This document shows, one piece after another, positions 46,803 to 56,800 of a stretch of 64,000 nucleotides of DNA. Under the pieces are notes generated by a model. The model saw only the letters and a list, made by a program, of their open reading frames with translations. It searched no databases and had not been told where the DNA came from. Positions within the stretch are counted from its first letter, which is position 1. Each line of letters starts with the position of its first letter. The DNA comes from Spirodela intermedia (Eukaryota; Streptophyta; Magnoliopsida; Alismatales; Araceae). The translations under genes and the position numbers were made by a program. Where the stretch lies: assembly GCA_902729315.2 (NCBI GenBank), contig LR746272.1:10100327-10164326 (forward strand), given 5' to 3'.

Positions 46803-48270
46803 AAAATGCAGGGAACGGATTAGCTTCACAAGAGGAGGAGGCGAGACTTTGTGAAGTAAATGAATAAAGACGACAGAATATACAAAAGCAAAGGGTCGGT
46901 CGCCGGTCGGGATCGGCTCTTTTGTCTGGGACTGCTTCTCCGAGCACACTTGCGGTCCTCAAGGAGGAAAGGACATGCAGAGCCGTTGAGTGCTCACATC
47001 GCCGTGCGCGCCGCCAGCCTGCCGGCGGTGGACTCTGGAAGAAATTCCCCTCCTTCCCCTTCAGGCTAAGCTGAGCGATTTGGAGAAACCCAGTCAGAAT
47101 CTGGTTGACTTACGTCCGATGACGCTGACTTACTTTGTCTTCGCTCTTACGGCTCCGTTAAAAAGTCTTACTTGGTTCGTACTCCAACGAGCCTTTATAG
47201 CCTCGCATCTAACTCATTGATTACGTGAACTTCAATGCAGATCTATCTATGTCGTGAAGTCAACATAATCATAGGTTTAAGACAGGGAGTCCTACAGATT
47301 CGCTTGCTTGAACCGTAATGCTACAGTTTTTCCATCTGAAACCTGATCGTATCATAAAAAAATTCATATTTTTTATTGACGCGATCCAGGCAAGAAATGA
47401 GATCTTCGTGTTCTCCCTGCCCACACGTTGACTTCCGCCTGGTTCTCCCCAGCAATCCAGAAGCCGAATCAAGAACTACTGAAGCGAGAAGCTCGGGTTA
47501 TTTGCTCTGATGGAGGATGCTTTTCTAGAGTTTCTCCTCGCGATGGGCTCCGTGCTTTCTGTCGGCAATAACTCGCCGACAGACACAATGCCGCTTAGGA
47601 GAGCGGATCTTGGGAAACCACGGAGGAAGAGGGTGACCCACCTGACGCGGGAACGTTTCCGAAGATCTGGCGTGCGAGTTAAATGATAATTGGTGGGAGA
47701 TTCTTTTTAAATTCCAAGGGACTGGAGCAGGGGGCCAACGGGGACGACTGCAGACGAGTCCCATGTGCAATTAATCGCCGCCTTCAACTTGGGAGAGAGA
47801 AAAAGGTTCGACTTTTGACCGAGACGCAGTCGAAGATGGGTCATCAGATGGAAAAAGTTGTAACCCAGAGGATAGATCCTTCGCCGGCGGGCAGGCAGCG
47901 ATCACATGGGCAGCTCGGCGCGCCCCCCTTCCCCCTTCGCCCCACCATTAATTATACCACCCGCCCGCTTCTACCTCCCACTCCACATGCCGGCGCATGG
48001 CAGGAAGCCTGTGGGGGCGACGCGGGCCACCCGCTGGGCTACGCTGCCGTTGGCGGCGGTGCGGGGCATTTGCGCCGGCGGAGGAGGAATGCCCTCCCTT
48101 CTTTCCCTGCGTGTGGAAATTTTCGTCTACGACGTTCATGCACGTTGTTCGTGAGGGGAAAAGGGTCGAAATTTACAGGTCTGGATCCACAGCAGTGGGG
48201 AGGGATCGAGCTAGAAGAGAGGGATTGTGGGTGGTGGGGGAACGGGGAGCTCTGAGACTAAGAGGAGTCA
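46669..48270. other. gene-free region between GLT1 and the MGNC gene
   Basis: Contains a (CT)n run at 46775-46802 and otherwise unique sequence, GC-rich near 47880-48080. Long open frames (for example 47683-48255) have no recognisable domain and biased composition; I see no RNA gene. The part near 48270 should contain the 3' UTR of the minus-strand MGNC gene. Confidence 0.5.
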
Positions 48271-48579
48271 TCAGAGACATCGGGGCTCCGAGATCTCCGT
48301 AATGCACTCAAGAGAAGGTCTCCAGGCGTCGGATCTTCCCTTCCTCCTCGCCTCCCTCCGTCTGCCGATCTCCCCCAGCACGTCCTCCAGCTTCTTCTCC
48401 CTCTTCTCCTTGAGCTGGAGCAGAAGCCACTCGAGTTCTCCTCTCGTCAGCACCAGCTTCACCTTCAACCCGTCGCTCCGCTTCCCTGCACCCTCTGCCT
48501 CCGCCGCACCAGCCGCTCCTTCCATCGCCACCGGGCCGTCTTCTTCCGCCGGCGAGCACCTCTCCATGCAGTTCCCCAT
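48271..48579 (-). CDS. small MGNC-type plant protein, function unknown
   Basis: A single exon of 102 residues. It starts MGNCMERC, an N-myristoylation motif (Gly2) with an adjacent cysteine that could be palmitoylated, which predicts plasma-membrane anchoring. An acidic, Ala/Gly-rich spacer follows, then the conserved core VKLVLTRGELEWLLLQLKEK, the short helix KLEDVLGEIGRRR and the C-terminal block WRPSLECI. I recognise this arrangement (VKxxLTxxELEWLLxQL, LEDVL, WxPSLExI) as a widespread plant family of about 100 residues with no assigned function. The overlapping plus-strand frame (48227-48874) is longer but of low complexity. The gene is divergent from SDHAF4, and its upstream DNA holds a 46-bp minisatellite. 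Confidence 0.88.
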   Translation of the reverse strand: MGNCMERCSPAEEDGPVAMEGAAGAAEAEGAGKRSDGLKVKLVLTRGELEWLLLQLKEKREKKLEDVLGEIGRRREARRKGRSDAWRPSLECITEISEPRCL

Positions 48580-48603
48580 TCCCCCCGGAGAAGCCCAAGA
48601 GCC

Positions 48604-48833
48604 CTTCTTCTCAGTTCGCGGGCAGCGATCTCCGGCAAGGTATCAGCTCCTCCTTCTCAGCTCGCTGGCGGTACTCTCCGGCAAGGTATCAGCTCCTCCT
48701 TCTCAGCTCGCCAGCGGCAGTCTCCGGCAAGGTACCAGCTCCTTCTTCTCAGCTCGCCGGCGGCGCTCTCCGGCAAGGTACCAGCAGCTTCTTCTCAGCT
48801 GGCCGGTGGCGATCTCCGGGAAGATAGCAGCTT
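48604..48833. repeat. 46-bp minisatellite, five units, in exact register
   Basis: Units start at 48604, 48650, 48696, 48742 and 48788, each opening CTTCTTCTCAG or CTCCTTCTCAG and containing TCTCCGGCAAGGTA. The last unit is the most diverged. The array begins 25 bases upstream of the MGNC start codon, so it lies in that gene's 5' leader or core promoter. Confidence 0.95.
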
Positions 48834-49485
48834 TAGGCCATCCTCTCCTTGATGCTTCATCGTCACTGGAGTAGGATGGAGATGGTACTTAAAAGGGGCC
48901 TTGAAATCGCCATCATTCCTCTGGAATTAAAGCTATAGGTTTAGTAAATTCCTTCTATTATCGCCGGGGGTGAAGTGGGCCGGCTGTGTGGCCCACAAGA
49001 GGGAGCAGGCCCACAAATGAGGCAGTTGCGCCAAAGCACCACTCCTAAAGGCTTCCTACTCCACCTGCTACTCAATTTATTTTATTTATTTATATTCAAA
49101 TATGCCCTTGTTTCTCTCTCCTGCTCGACCCATTTCTGGCATCCGCCATGTGGATGACGACCTAATCCTCCAAATGCAGCTCGCAACCTTGTCGGAAGCG
49201 GTAGGGCGTCATCATGACGCTATCATGATGCACAGGACGTGGCAACTGCATGGTTCGCCGCGTGTTAGTTCAGTAGCCCAGGCCCATTAAAAAGGTGGGC
49301 CGCTTCGTTTTTGAGGAGAAATATTTTCCTTCATGAATTGACACGTGGCCGCGTCGCGGGGGCGGCGGGAGACCTCTGCCGTTTTGCTTCTTCTCTCCAG
49401 TCTCAGAAGATGGATCTTCGATCTTCTTGCGTCGGCCACATCGCTCGATCGTTCCCCTCGAGAGAGATATCGGACAGGGTCAGGT
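48834..49485. other. promoter region of SDHAF4 and distal promoter of the MGNC gene
   Basis: A 650-base stretch between the minisatellite and the SDHAF4 start. ACACGTGG occurs at about 49341, an ABRE/G-box-like element about 140 bases before the SDHAF4 ATG. No other gene is supported. Confidence 0.45.
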
Positions 49486-49863
49486 ATGGCGCGGAATGTT
49501 GGCCGCCTGATGTCGCGCTTGTTGGAGGTCGGTGATCCCAAGCTAGGGTTGCCGTATGGTGCTCGTAGTTTCGCTTTCCCCATTGCGGAATCGAGGTCCT
49601 TCAGCTCTGCGGGGCAACCGCAACCGCAGCTGCATCAGCATTTGAAGAACGCGAACGAGACGACTTCTTCTTTTGCCGCCCCAGGTGGTGACGTGACCGA
49701 GGAAGAGGTGAAAGTGGTGGACGGGGGTAAAGAAGCAGACGATGATGATGACGACGGCGGCGAGTATGTGAACAGGGAGACAGGAGAGGTTGGAGGGCCG
49801 AGGGGGCCGGAGCCGACCCGCTATGGCGATTGGGAGCGGGGTGGCAGATGCTCTGATTTCTGA
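49486..49863 (+). CDS. SDHAF4: succinate dehydrogenase assembly factor 4, mitochondrial
   Basis: A single exon of 125 residues, using the ATG at 49486; no in-frame upstream ATG exists, only a GTG further up. The start [14 protein letters not shown] is basic and amphipathic, like a mitochondrial presequence, and [15 protein letters not shown] carries a plausible cleavage region. An acidic run of six Asp (near residue 90) leads to the diagnostic C-terminus: [33 protein letters not shown] (stop). This DUF1674 C-terminus is what defines SDHAF4, which binds the flavinylated SDH1 subunit in the matrix and helps complex II assembly. The tail is complete and the length is normal. Some plant homologues have an intron; none is needed here. 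Confidence 0.93.
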   Translation: MARNVGRLMSRLLEVGDPKLGLPYGARSFAFPIAESRSFSSAGQPQPQLHQHLKNANETTSSFAAPGGDVTEEEVKVVDGGKEADDDDDDGGEYVNRETGEVGGPRGPEPTRYGDWERGGRCSDF

Positions 49864-52560
49864 TCATCGATGGGGAACATTGTCATGAAGGTAGTACTAT
49901 TGACTGTCCCCCTACCCCCACCGGAATATGGGGAGAAATTTTCAACCTTATCGTGTAAATTTCCATTTTCTATGCTGAGGAATTAGATGAAATATCTACG
50001 TCTTATGGATTATGGGGTTATTCTGGAAGTGCAAATCGATTTTTTTAGATTGAAGAGTCGAAATTCGGTTTCGGTATGGGTGGCATGTGTATCTAATTCA
50101 TATTGCCTCTTCCATGCAAACCATTTCATTCGCAGTAGTATTTAAACGTAAATTGCTCAGGAAAAAAGCAAGGATGTCGCTAAGTGCATGGCTTATATGT
50201 CCAGAATAGTTCCAGTGCTTTGCCCATCTGATCCTGTACGTTGGCGATATTAGTATTTGTTCACTCATTTGCAAGTCAGCTTCACTTGGGAATGTTTGGT
50301 GTTTTTATTTGACAGAGTGTGTGGTAGTGTTGAGATCCATTTGGTTCATCTTTTGCTGACCTGATGGTCGGTTCATCTAGAATTAAATCATGGGAAATAT
50401 CGTATGAGTGAGGAAGACATGGATTTCTCAGTATGTTGCAGCTTGGATTCCTAATGTGCTCGAGAAATTATGCTTTCATTTTTAAATCTGCTGTTGAGCT
50501 TGTAGAGTGTTGGCTCTTTTTCATCATGTTTCCTGAAGTTTAGTTCTGCATACACCATTGAAAGATAGCAGAGTTATTGAAAAGAGGGCATTTCAATCAG
50601 AACTTCAAGATTTTCCTTACGTTTTATAATTTTTTTAAAATGTGGTCCACTCTCTGTTTTCTCTCCAGCATAGTTGGGAGTATTGGAAAAGGCCATCACA
50701 ATCGTTCTATTTTAGCCCATCAATAGGCGGAATGAGGCAACGTGTAAATCTTTTTGTTAAAGTTCCTGGCCTCTTGCTTAAACCAGGCTATATATGTATG
50801 ATAAAGGAAGCTTTGCTGTTGTGCGGCTGCGATATTCACTCACACCCCTGGTTCTTTTCCTTCAGCATTCTCTCCTAACCCGTTGACCTTGACTATCTTC
50901 AAAGTTGAACCAGCTGACTGTGGAGATGACTTTTTTGGCAGAGGCAGGTACTACAACATATGGCTGTGTTGACTATTTATGTTCAACAGCCCGCTGTTGT
51001 TTCTGCTGACACTAGTTGTACTCTCCAAGAACCGTCCATCTCCTTTCCTGTTCTTCCTTACCCTTTCTTTTCTTCTTCCACGACTCCAGCCAACTCACAC
51101 CAAGAAAACCCGTGAACATAACCAGGGACCCTTGAAAAGAAGCCGGTGACTAATGGGGTCATAGAATCACCATCCATACCAAGGTAGGTATTAAGCCAGA
51201 GTGAGCCAGTCTTGGTTGGAACTTTAGATGATTGCCAAGTTCTTCCTGTCAACACAAATTACCCATACCGTGAGAAACGATATTACCTTACTATTCGTTG
51301 GTTTTAACAGCTGCAAGAAGGAGGGATCTTGGTCTTCCCATGGCGAACATCCTTTATGAAAAAATGTGATTTCTCCGCATAATATGTGAATTTTTGGATT
51401 GAATAAAATCTCTCAAACCCACTTCTATCCTGAAATGATGAAGTTTATCTTGTAGGTTATTCTTACCATATTATTTTCCTCTCTTCGGTGGCACCTCTGT
51501 CTTTCCATGGAATCTTTTCTGGCGAGATCCCCTGTTAGTTTGAATCATGTTTGTGGGTTTTAGAACGAGAAGTGGAAGACAGAAAACAAAAAGTCTGAAT
51601 GTGATGGAGTGGAATAATATGTGGAAGCGGTGAAGAAGACTAGAACAGTAGGCGCATTAAATTTATAATATTTCAAGCGATGGAATGAAATAACATGTCC
51701 CTGACCTCAGTTTTTGTATAGTTTGATGGGGTGATTGATGATTCTGCCTTAGAATCGTCCAACAGAAGGGACATTTCACATTTTTTGCTTTGATTAAAGT
51801 TCAAAAAACTAAATTACCTTCTCTTCACCCTTTTTATTGTAATCTCATCGCTCTGGACTATTTTTATTATCGTCAATTCCTCTTTCTCTTGTACTTCGTT
51901 CTCCACAAAGCTATCCGTTTTTAGTCTACATTCACTGAAGCAGGACTGTGTTGAAAATATTTGGGAACTATGCTTAAAAAATTTGTTATTATTATCAACA
52001 TTTACTTATCTAGGCCAAAATAATTTTATTTTTAAAAAAAATATTAAATTTGCTGAGGATTTCTTCGACTAACAGCTGGTTCTTTACGCAGCAGGTCCAA
52101 GATGGCAGGCAAGGGAAACTGACGTAGAATGGTTTCTGCTGAAGATTTTGTGTTATCTCACTAAATAAGGCAGCTCTAATCTTCTACTCTGGTTTAGATG
52201 TTTAGAGAACTCTTCCCAATGACAATATTCCATAAATGGATGGTCTCCGATGTCTTCTTTTCTTTTTCCTTCTATTCCTGTCGACCCACTCCTCTGACCT
52301 TCTCGTGTACCCCTTGTCCTGTGATCTTCTCTTCGAGAGTCTCAGCGGGTCGGGCCAGCTCGGCAGCCCTGACCCGTTTCTTCCGGGCTCAGTGGAGCCA
52401 TCGCGGGATTACAATTTAGCCTTGCCCATATGCGTAAATGGACTTTTTTTGAAAATGATGATTCCTTCGATGGGCAGCGTCTTAATCGTATGGTGGTTGT
52501 GCCATAGAAAACCCGGTGTTTAGTTTGGCTCGGCCCGTGCACTGGACAGGACTCGGGCTT
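49864..52560. other. gene-free region downstream of SDHAF4
   Basis: Mostly AT-rich unique sequence. The short frames (for example 50642-50878 plus, 51058-51255 minus) show no known domain or splice-supported continuation. A GC-rich patch lies at 52330-52560. The SDHAF4 3' UTR must occupy the first part. Confidence 0.5.
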
Positions 52561-52576
52561 CGTTGGGTTCTGGCTA

Positions 52577-53086
52577 CCTTACGACCATTACACTTTCTCT
52601 CCCCTTCTCTCTTTATCTCTCTCTCTCTCTCCCTCTCTCTCTATCTCTCTCTCCCCCTCTCCCCCTCTCCCCCTCTCTCTCTATCTCTCTCTCCCCCTCT
52701 CTCTCTATCTCTCTCTCCCCCTCTCTCTCTATCTCTCTCTCTCTCTCCCCCTCTCTCTCTATCTCTCTCTCCCCTCTCTCTATCTCTCTCTCTCCCTCTC
52801 TCTCTGTCTTCTCCCCCTCTCTCTATCACTCTCTCTCTCTCTATCTCTCTCTCTCTCCCCCTCTCTCTATCCTCTCTCTCTATCTCTCTCTCTCTCTCCC
52901 CTCTCTCTATCTCTCTCTCTCCCTCTCTCTCTGTCTTCTCCCCCTCTCTCTATCACTCCCTCTCTCTCTATCTCTCTCTCTCTCTCCCCTCTCTCTATCC
53001 TCCTCTCTCTCTATCTCTCTCTCTCTCTCCCCTCTCTCTATCTCTCTCTCTCTCTCCCTCTCTCTATCTCTCTCCCTCTCTCTCCC

Positions 53087-53118
<32 letters not shown>

Positions 53119-53511
53119 GCTCTCCCCCTCTCTCTGTATATCTCCTTCTCTCCCCCCATCTCTCTCTCTCCCCCTCCCTTTATCTCTCTCGCTCTCCCCC
53201 TCTCTCTGTATATCTCCTTCTCTCCCCCCATCTCTCTCTCTCCCCCTCCCTTTATCTCTCTCTCTCCCCCTCTCTCTATCTCTTTCTCTTCCCCCATCTC
53301 TCTCTCTCTGTATCTCTTTTCTCCCCCCATCTCTCTCTCTCTATCTCTCTCTCCCTCTCTCTACTTGTTGGAAATTGTAGTCTTAAGTCTGGTTCTCGAG
53401 AGAAAAGGTAGAGTTTTGGGGCGGCAAGATAGGTTTACAATTGAGGAATTCATTTACTCTTACAACAGTTATAAGCTTTGTGCAAAATTAATCGGGCACC
53501 CTTACGACCAT

Positions 53512-53571
<60 letters not shown>
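52577..53571. repeat. large CT-rich hypervariable array with duplicated flanks
   Basis: From 52592 to about 53360 the plus strand is almost purely pyrimidine: interleaved (CT)n, CCCC blocks and TATCT interruptions in higher-order units of about 20-60 bases. The 15-base sequence CCTTACGACCATTAC sits immediately before this array (52577-52591) and again at 53500-53514 before a second, pure CT run (53515-53571). Downstream flanks at about 53412 and 53576 are also related (AGAGT-TT-G-GGCGGCAA). The whole is therefore a diverged tandem duplication of a unit consisting of anchor, CT tract and flank. Confidence 0.9.
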
Positions 53572-53575
<4 letters not shown>

Positions 53576-53750
53576 AGTATTGAGGCGGCAAAATCCATTT
53601 ATTAATTTAGGAATTAATTGACTCTTAAAAAAGTCACAATCTTTATATTAAAAAATAATTAAGCAAAGTAATCGTCTTCAATAAGATAATTATTCCCACC
53701 GTTGCTGATTGCTTTCCGGTTACGAGAAGACCCAGGGAACGTGTTGTCTG

Positions 53751-53811
53751 TATGTGTGTGTATATATATATATATATATGTGTCTCGTCGACGATGCGGG
53801 GATTCCGTTAG
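53751..53811 (+). promoter_or_regulatory. ATG6 leader with TG/TA microsatellite and upstream start codons
   Basis: A (TG)n(TA)n run (53751-53779) ends about 70 bases before the ATG6 start. Two upstream ATGs follow: 53778 opens a frame that overlaps and passes the ATG6 start, and 53794 opens a five-codon frame ending at TAG (53809-53811). If transcription starts upstream of them, both would tend to reduce translation of ATG6. Confidence 0.5.
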
Positions 53812-53851
53812 CTGATCGGCGTCGAACGCCAAATCGGAGTCGAGGGGCGAG

Positions 53852-56800
53852 ATGGCGGGAGACCGGGCCGGGAGGAGCCCCCCCTTGGATCCTAGTCTCC
53901 CTAGATGGATGTGTCATAACTGCCGCAACTCATTGTGCGTCGTCGGAGTTGAGTCCTTTGCCGACAAATTCTTCGGCGATGCCTCCCGCTCTGGTTAGGG
54001 CTTTTCCTCTAATCACCATTTTTCTCAAGCATGCCGTGCTGTTCTTCGTGTCAGGTTTATCCCAGTGAATCTCCTTCCTACCGCTCTTTTGTTCCTTCTG
54101 TACCTCTGTACATTCCGATTTCCTCCGGGTTATTTTTCTTCGTCCGGAAGCATCTGATCGCGCGGAAATTATCGATATCGTCCCTGTGGGCGTGACCTAT
54201 ATTATGATTTTACGTGTTTAACTGCTCAGTTTTTTCTTTCATATTCGAATGCTGATATCTGGCCTCTTGTCCTGCGAAGATACTTTTTTTTTCTTTATGG
54301 CCTTATTTCCTCGAAGACAATTTCTGTTCACCTTCTTACGAACTTATCTCCGTCGGGCAGGGATGCAGGCGTCCTCAGTTCAGGGCAGTGTATTGGGCTC
54401 TAGTCGGATGGACCATTCATTTGTTGTGTTGCCCAAGCAGAAAACCCAAGGTCCTGGAGTTCCTCCTCGCCCTCGTATTGGGAACCAGCAATCCGAGGGT
54501 AACCAGCCAGGTAGGATGATGGAAGAATCTTTTGTTTTGGTTCCACATGCCGCGGCATCCATGTACAAGAACGAGTCTGTGGCTGAGGGAGGCAGCATGC
54601 ATTCATTGGCACATGAAGAGAGCCCGAGCAGTCCCTTCCAGTCAAATAACACGGGCTTCCATTCAAGTATAACCATCTTGAAGCGCGCATTTGATATCGC
54701 CACATCCCAAATGCAGGTATCATAGTGGTTTTCTAGATCAAACAGCTTGACTATTTCGATCGCAGCATAACAATTTTCCCCACATTTTCTCTCTTTCTTA
54801 TTCGGGCACTTAGTCTACAGAAAATGCTAAAGATTCCAGTGAAGCCTACAAGATGTTCTTTTTTGCTTATTTTCTCTACTTCTATCTGGACAACCTGCAA
54901 TGGTGCATATTTAAATCATACCTGTTCACTAATGTCTGTTACAACAAGTATTGGTCTGGTTTATTATCTTTCATGTCTTGGAACGTGAATATCTTATGCC
55001 TCTTGACATGAGATCTTCCAGCTTTGTTCATTTAGGGGTAAGCCATCAACAAAGTCTAGCGTGAATTCATTGTTTTGATAAAAAATGTACTTTCTGTTTA
55101 GGTCGAGCAACCTCTTTGTCTAGAGTGCATGAAAGTGTTGTCAGATAAACTTGACAAAGAGGTTGAAGATGTGAACAGGGACATTAAAGCATACGAAGCT
55201 TGTCTACAACGCTCTGAGGAGGAATCCTACAATGTTCTCAGTGATACTGATTTTTCTCGTGAGAAAAAGAAGGTATTACTTTTGTGGTTTGATTTTTACT
55301 AAATTATTTCTTTAGCACCTAATTATTTTTCATGTAGTTCCGTGAATATTTTTCAGTTACTTGATGTCGTCATAAAAAAAAACTTTGCAACTTTAGTTTT
55401 CCATCTATATTTTAGATTAGCCACCTGATTGCTCTGATGAAGGCATTATGAGTTTCTAGACATTTTAGTACGAGAAAAGTTAGCGTAATTTTTTTCCTTA
55501 ATGAAAAATGTAGTTTTTTGCCCGAAAGAAAATGTCCATTTTATGTAAAATTTAACGACGGCCATGGAGCAAAATTAGTACATTACCGTTGAATAGAATC
55601 GTTGTGATCTGTAGTTCATCATTTCCTCCGCATTCAGTTTCACTGGGGGACCATTTACCATGGGGAATCAGTATAATTGTTTCCTTAGAAGGAGGTTACG
55701 TCTACTAATAAACGGAACAACTTTCTGCAGCATATCATTTTATGGTTTCATTTTTTGCATTGATTTTATTGTACATTTGATGGAGGTTTGGTGGTATCCC
55801 CGTTAGGATGTTCCTTGATAATGGTTTAACATGGCTCCTGTTGAAGGTGGCAAAGGATCAGTGTTAACTCTTGCTTTTGAAGACAAAATTGGTGTTTATA
55901 TGCTTTGTAACTAGCTTCCAAGGCCTAGGAAGAGAGACCAGTAGGCTTAGACAATGTTTGACCTCCTCGCACATTCAGCATGATGAAACTGATTCAGTGT
56001 TCTCTGAAATAGTACTGCATCATCTAATGTTTCGGAAGCAAGTATTCACATAGCACCCTAGTAGATGATACGTCTACAGTGTCGTTAGGTGGTCAGACCG
56101 CTTCTTCTACAGTTACATTTTGCTGATGTATGTTTTATACCATTATCCAAAAAGTGCACAATATATAGAATTTCCTGAGATTGATTTTTTATTTAATGTT
56201 GGAATAAGGAGTGAACAATGTCTGAGGCCTTGATGTGTCTGATGATAAGAGCGAAAAGAGCACATACGATCTCTTTTTCCCGGACAGGAAAATGGTGTCA
56301 GGGTTTTCTTCCTTAAGTTTCTTTCTATGCGTCCTGAGTATTCTTGCGTGCGCTTGATTGAAGGCTGTGACTTTCGTTGTGATGTTAATATGCTTGTGCT
56401 CTATCTACCATATTTTCCTTAATACTAGGTAATTTTATCTTATTTAAAAATTTAAATAAAAATTCCTCATATCGGTGGAAAACCTCTGTATTCCTCGTGC
56501 TTGTATCAGCAATCAGAAAAGGAAAAAGTGCTCTAATCGAGTGAAAAGTAGTTCTCTTAATCAAGATATTCATGGCATGATGTCAGAGGTTTGATTTTTT
56601 TTTCTGTTTTTTTTATTGTTGTGCTTGTTAAGATTGAGGAAGAAGAAAAGAGACTTTTGGCTAGCATTCAAGAAGTTGAAAGACAGTGTGCAGAAATTGA
56701 TGCTGAAGTGAAGGAATTGGACACGAAATCAAAGAATTTCAAAGAATTGGAGGAAAGGTTAGTGCTGAAAAGACTTATATCTTTTATTGGGGTGTTTTTA

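Noticed and set aside
47683-48255. Plus-strand 190-codon frame
   Set aside because: No recognisable domain, uneven composition and no splice or promoter context; likely chance in GC-rich DNA.
48227-48874. Plus-strand 215-codon frame opposite the MGNC gene
   Set aside because: Ser/Pro-rich, crosses the 46-bp minisatellite, and no conserved block; the minus-strand frame matches a known plant family.
49345-49485. Upstream extension of SDHAF4
   Set aside because: The in-frame extension would have to begin at GTG; the ATG at 49486 gives a normal presequence and family length.
51058-51255. Minus-strand 65-codon frame in the gene-free region
   Set aside because: Composition is protein-like but there is no ATG context, splice-linked neighbour or recognised family, so it was not called.
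52516-53583. Plus-strand open frame of 355 codons
   Set aside because: It is a translation of the CT-rich array (Ser/Leu/Pro only); all frames in a pyrimidine tract stay open, so it is not evidence for a gene.
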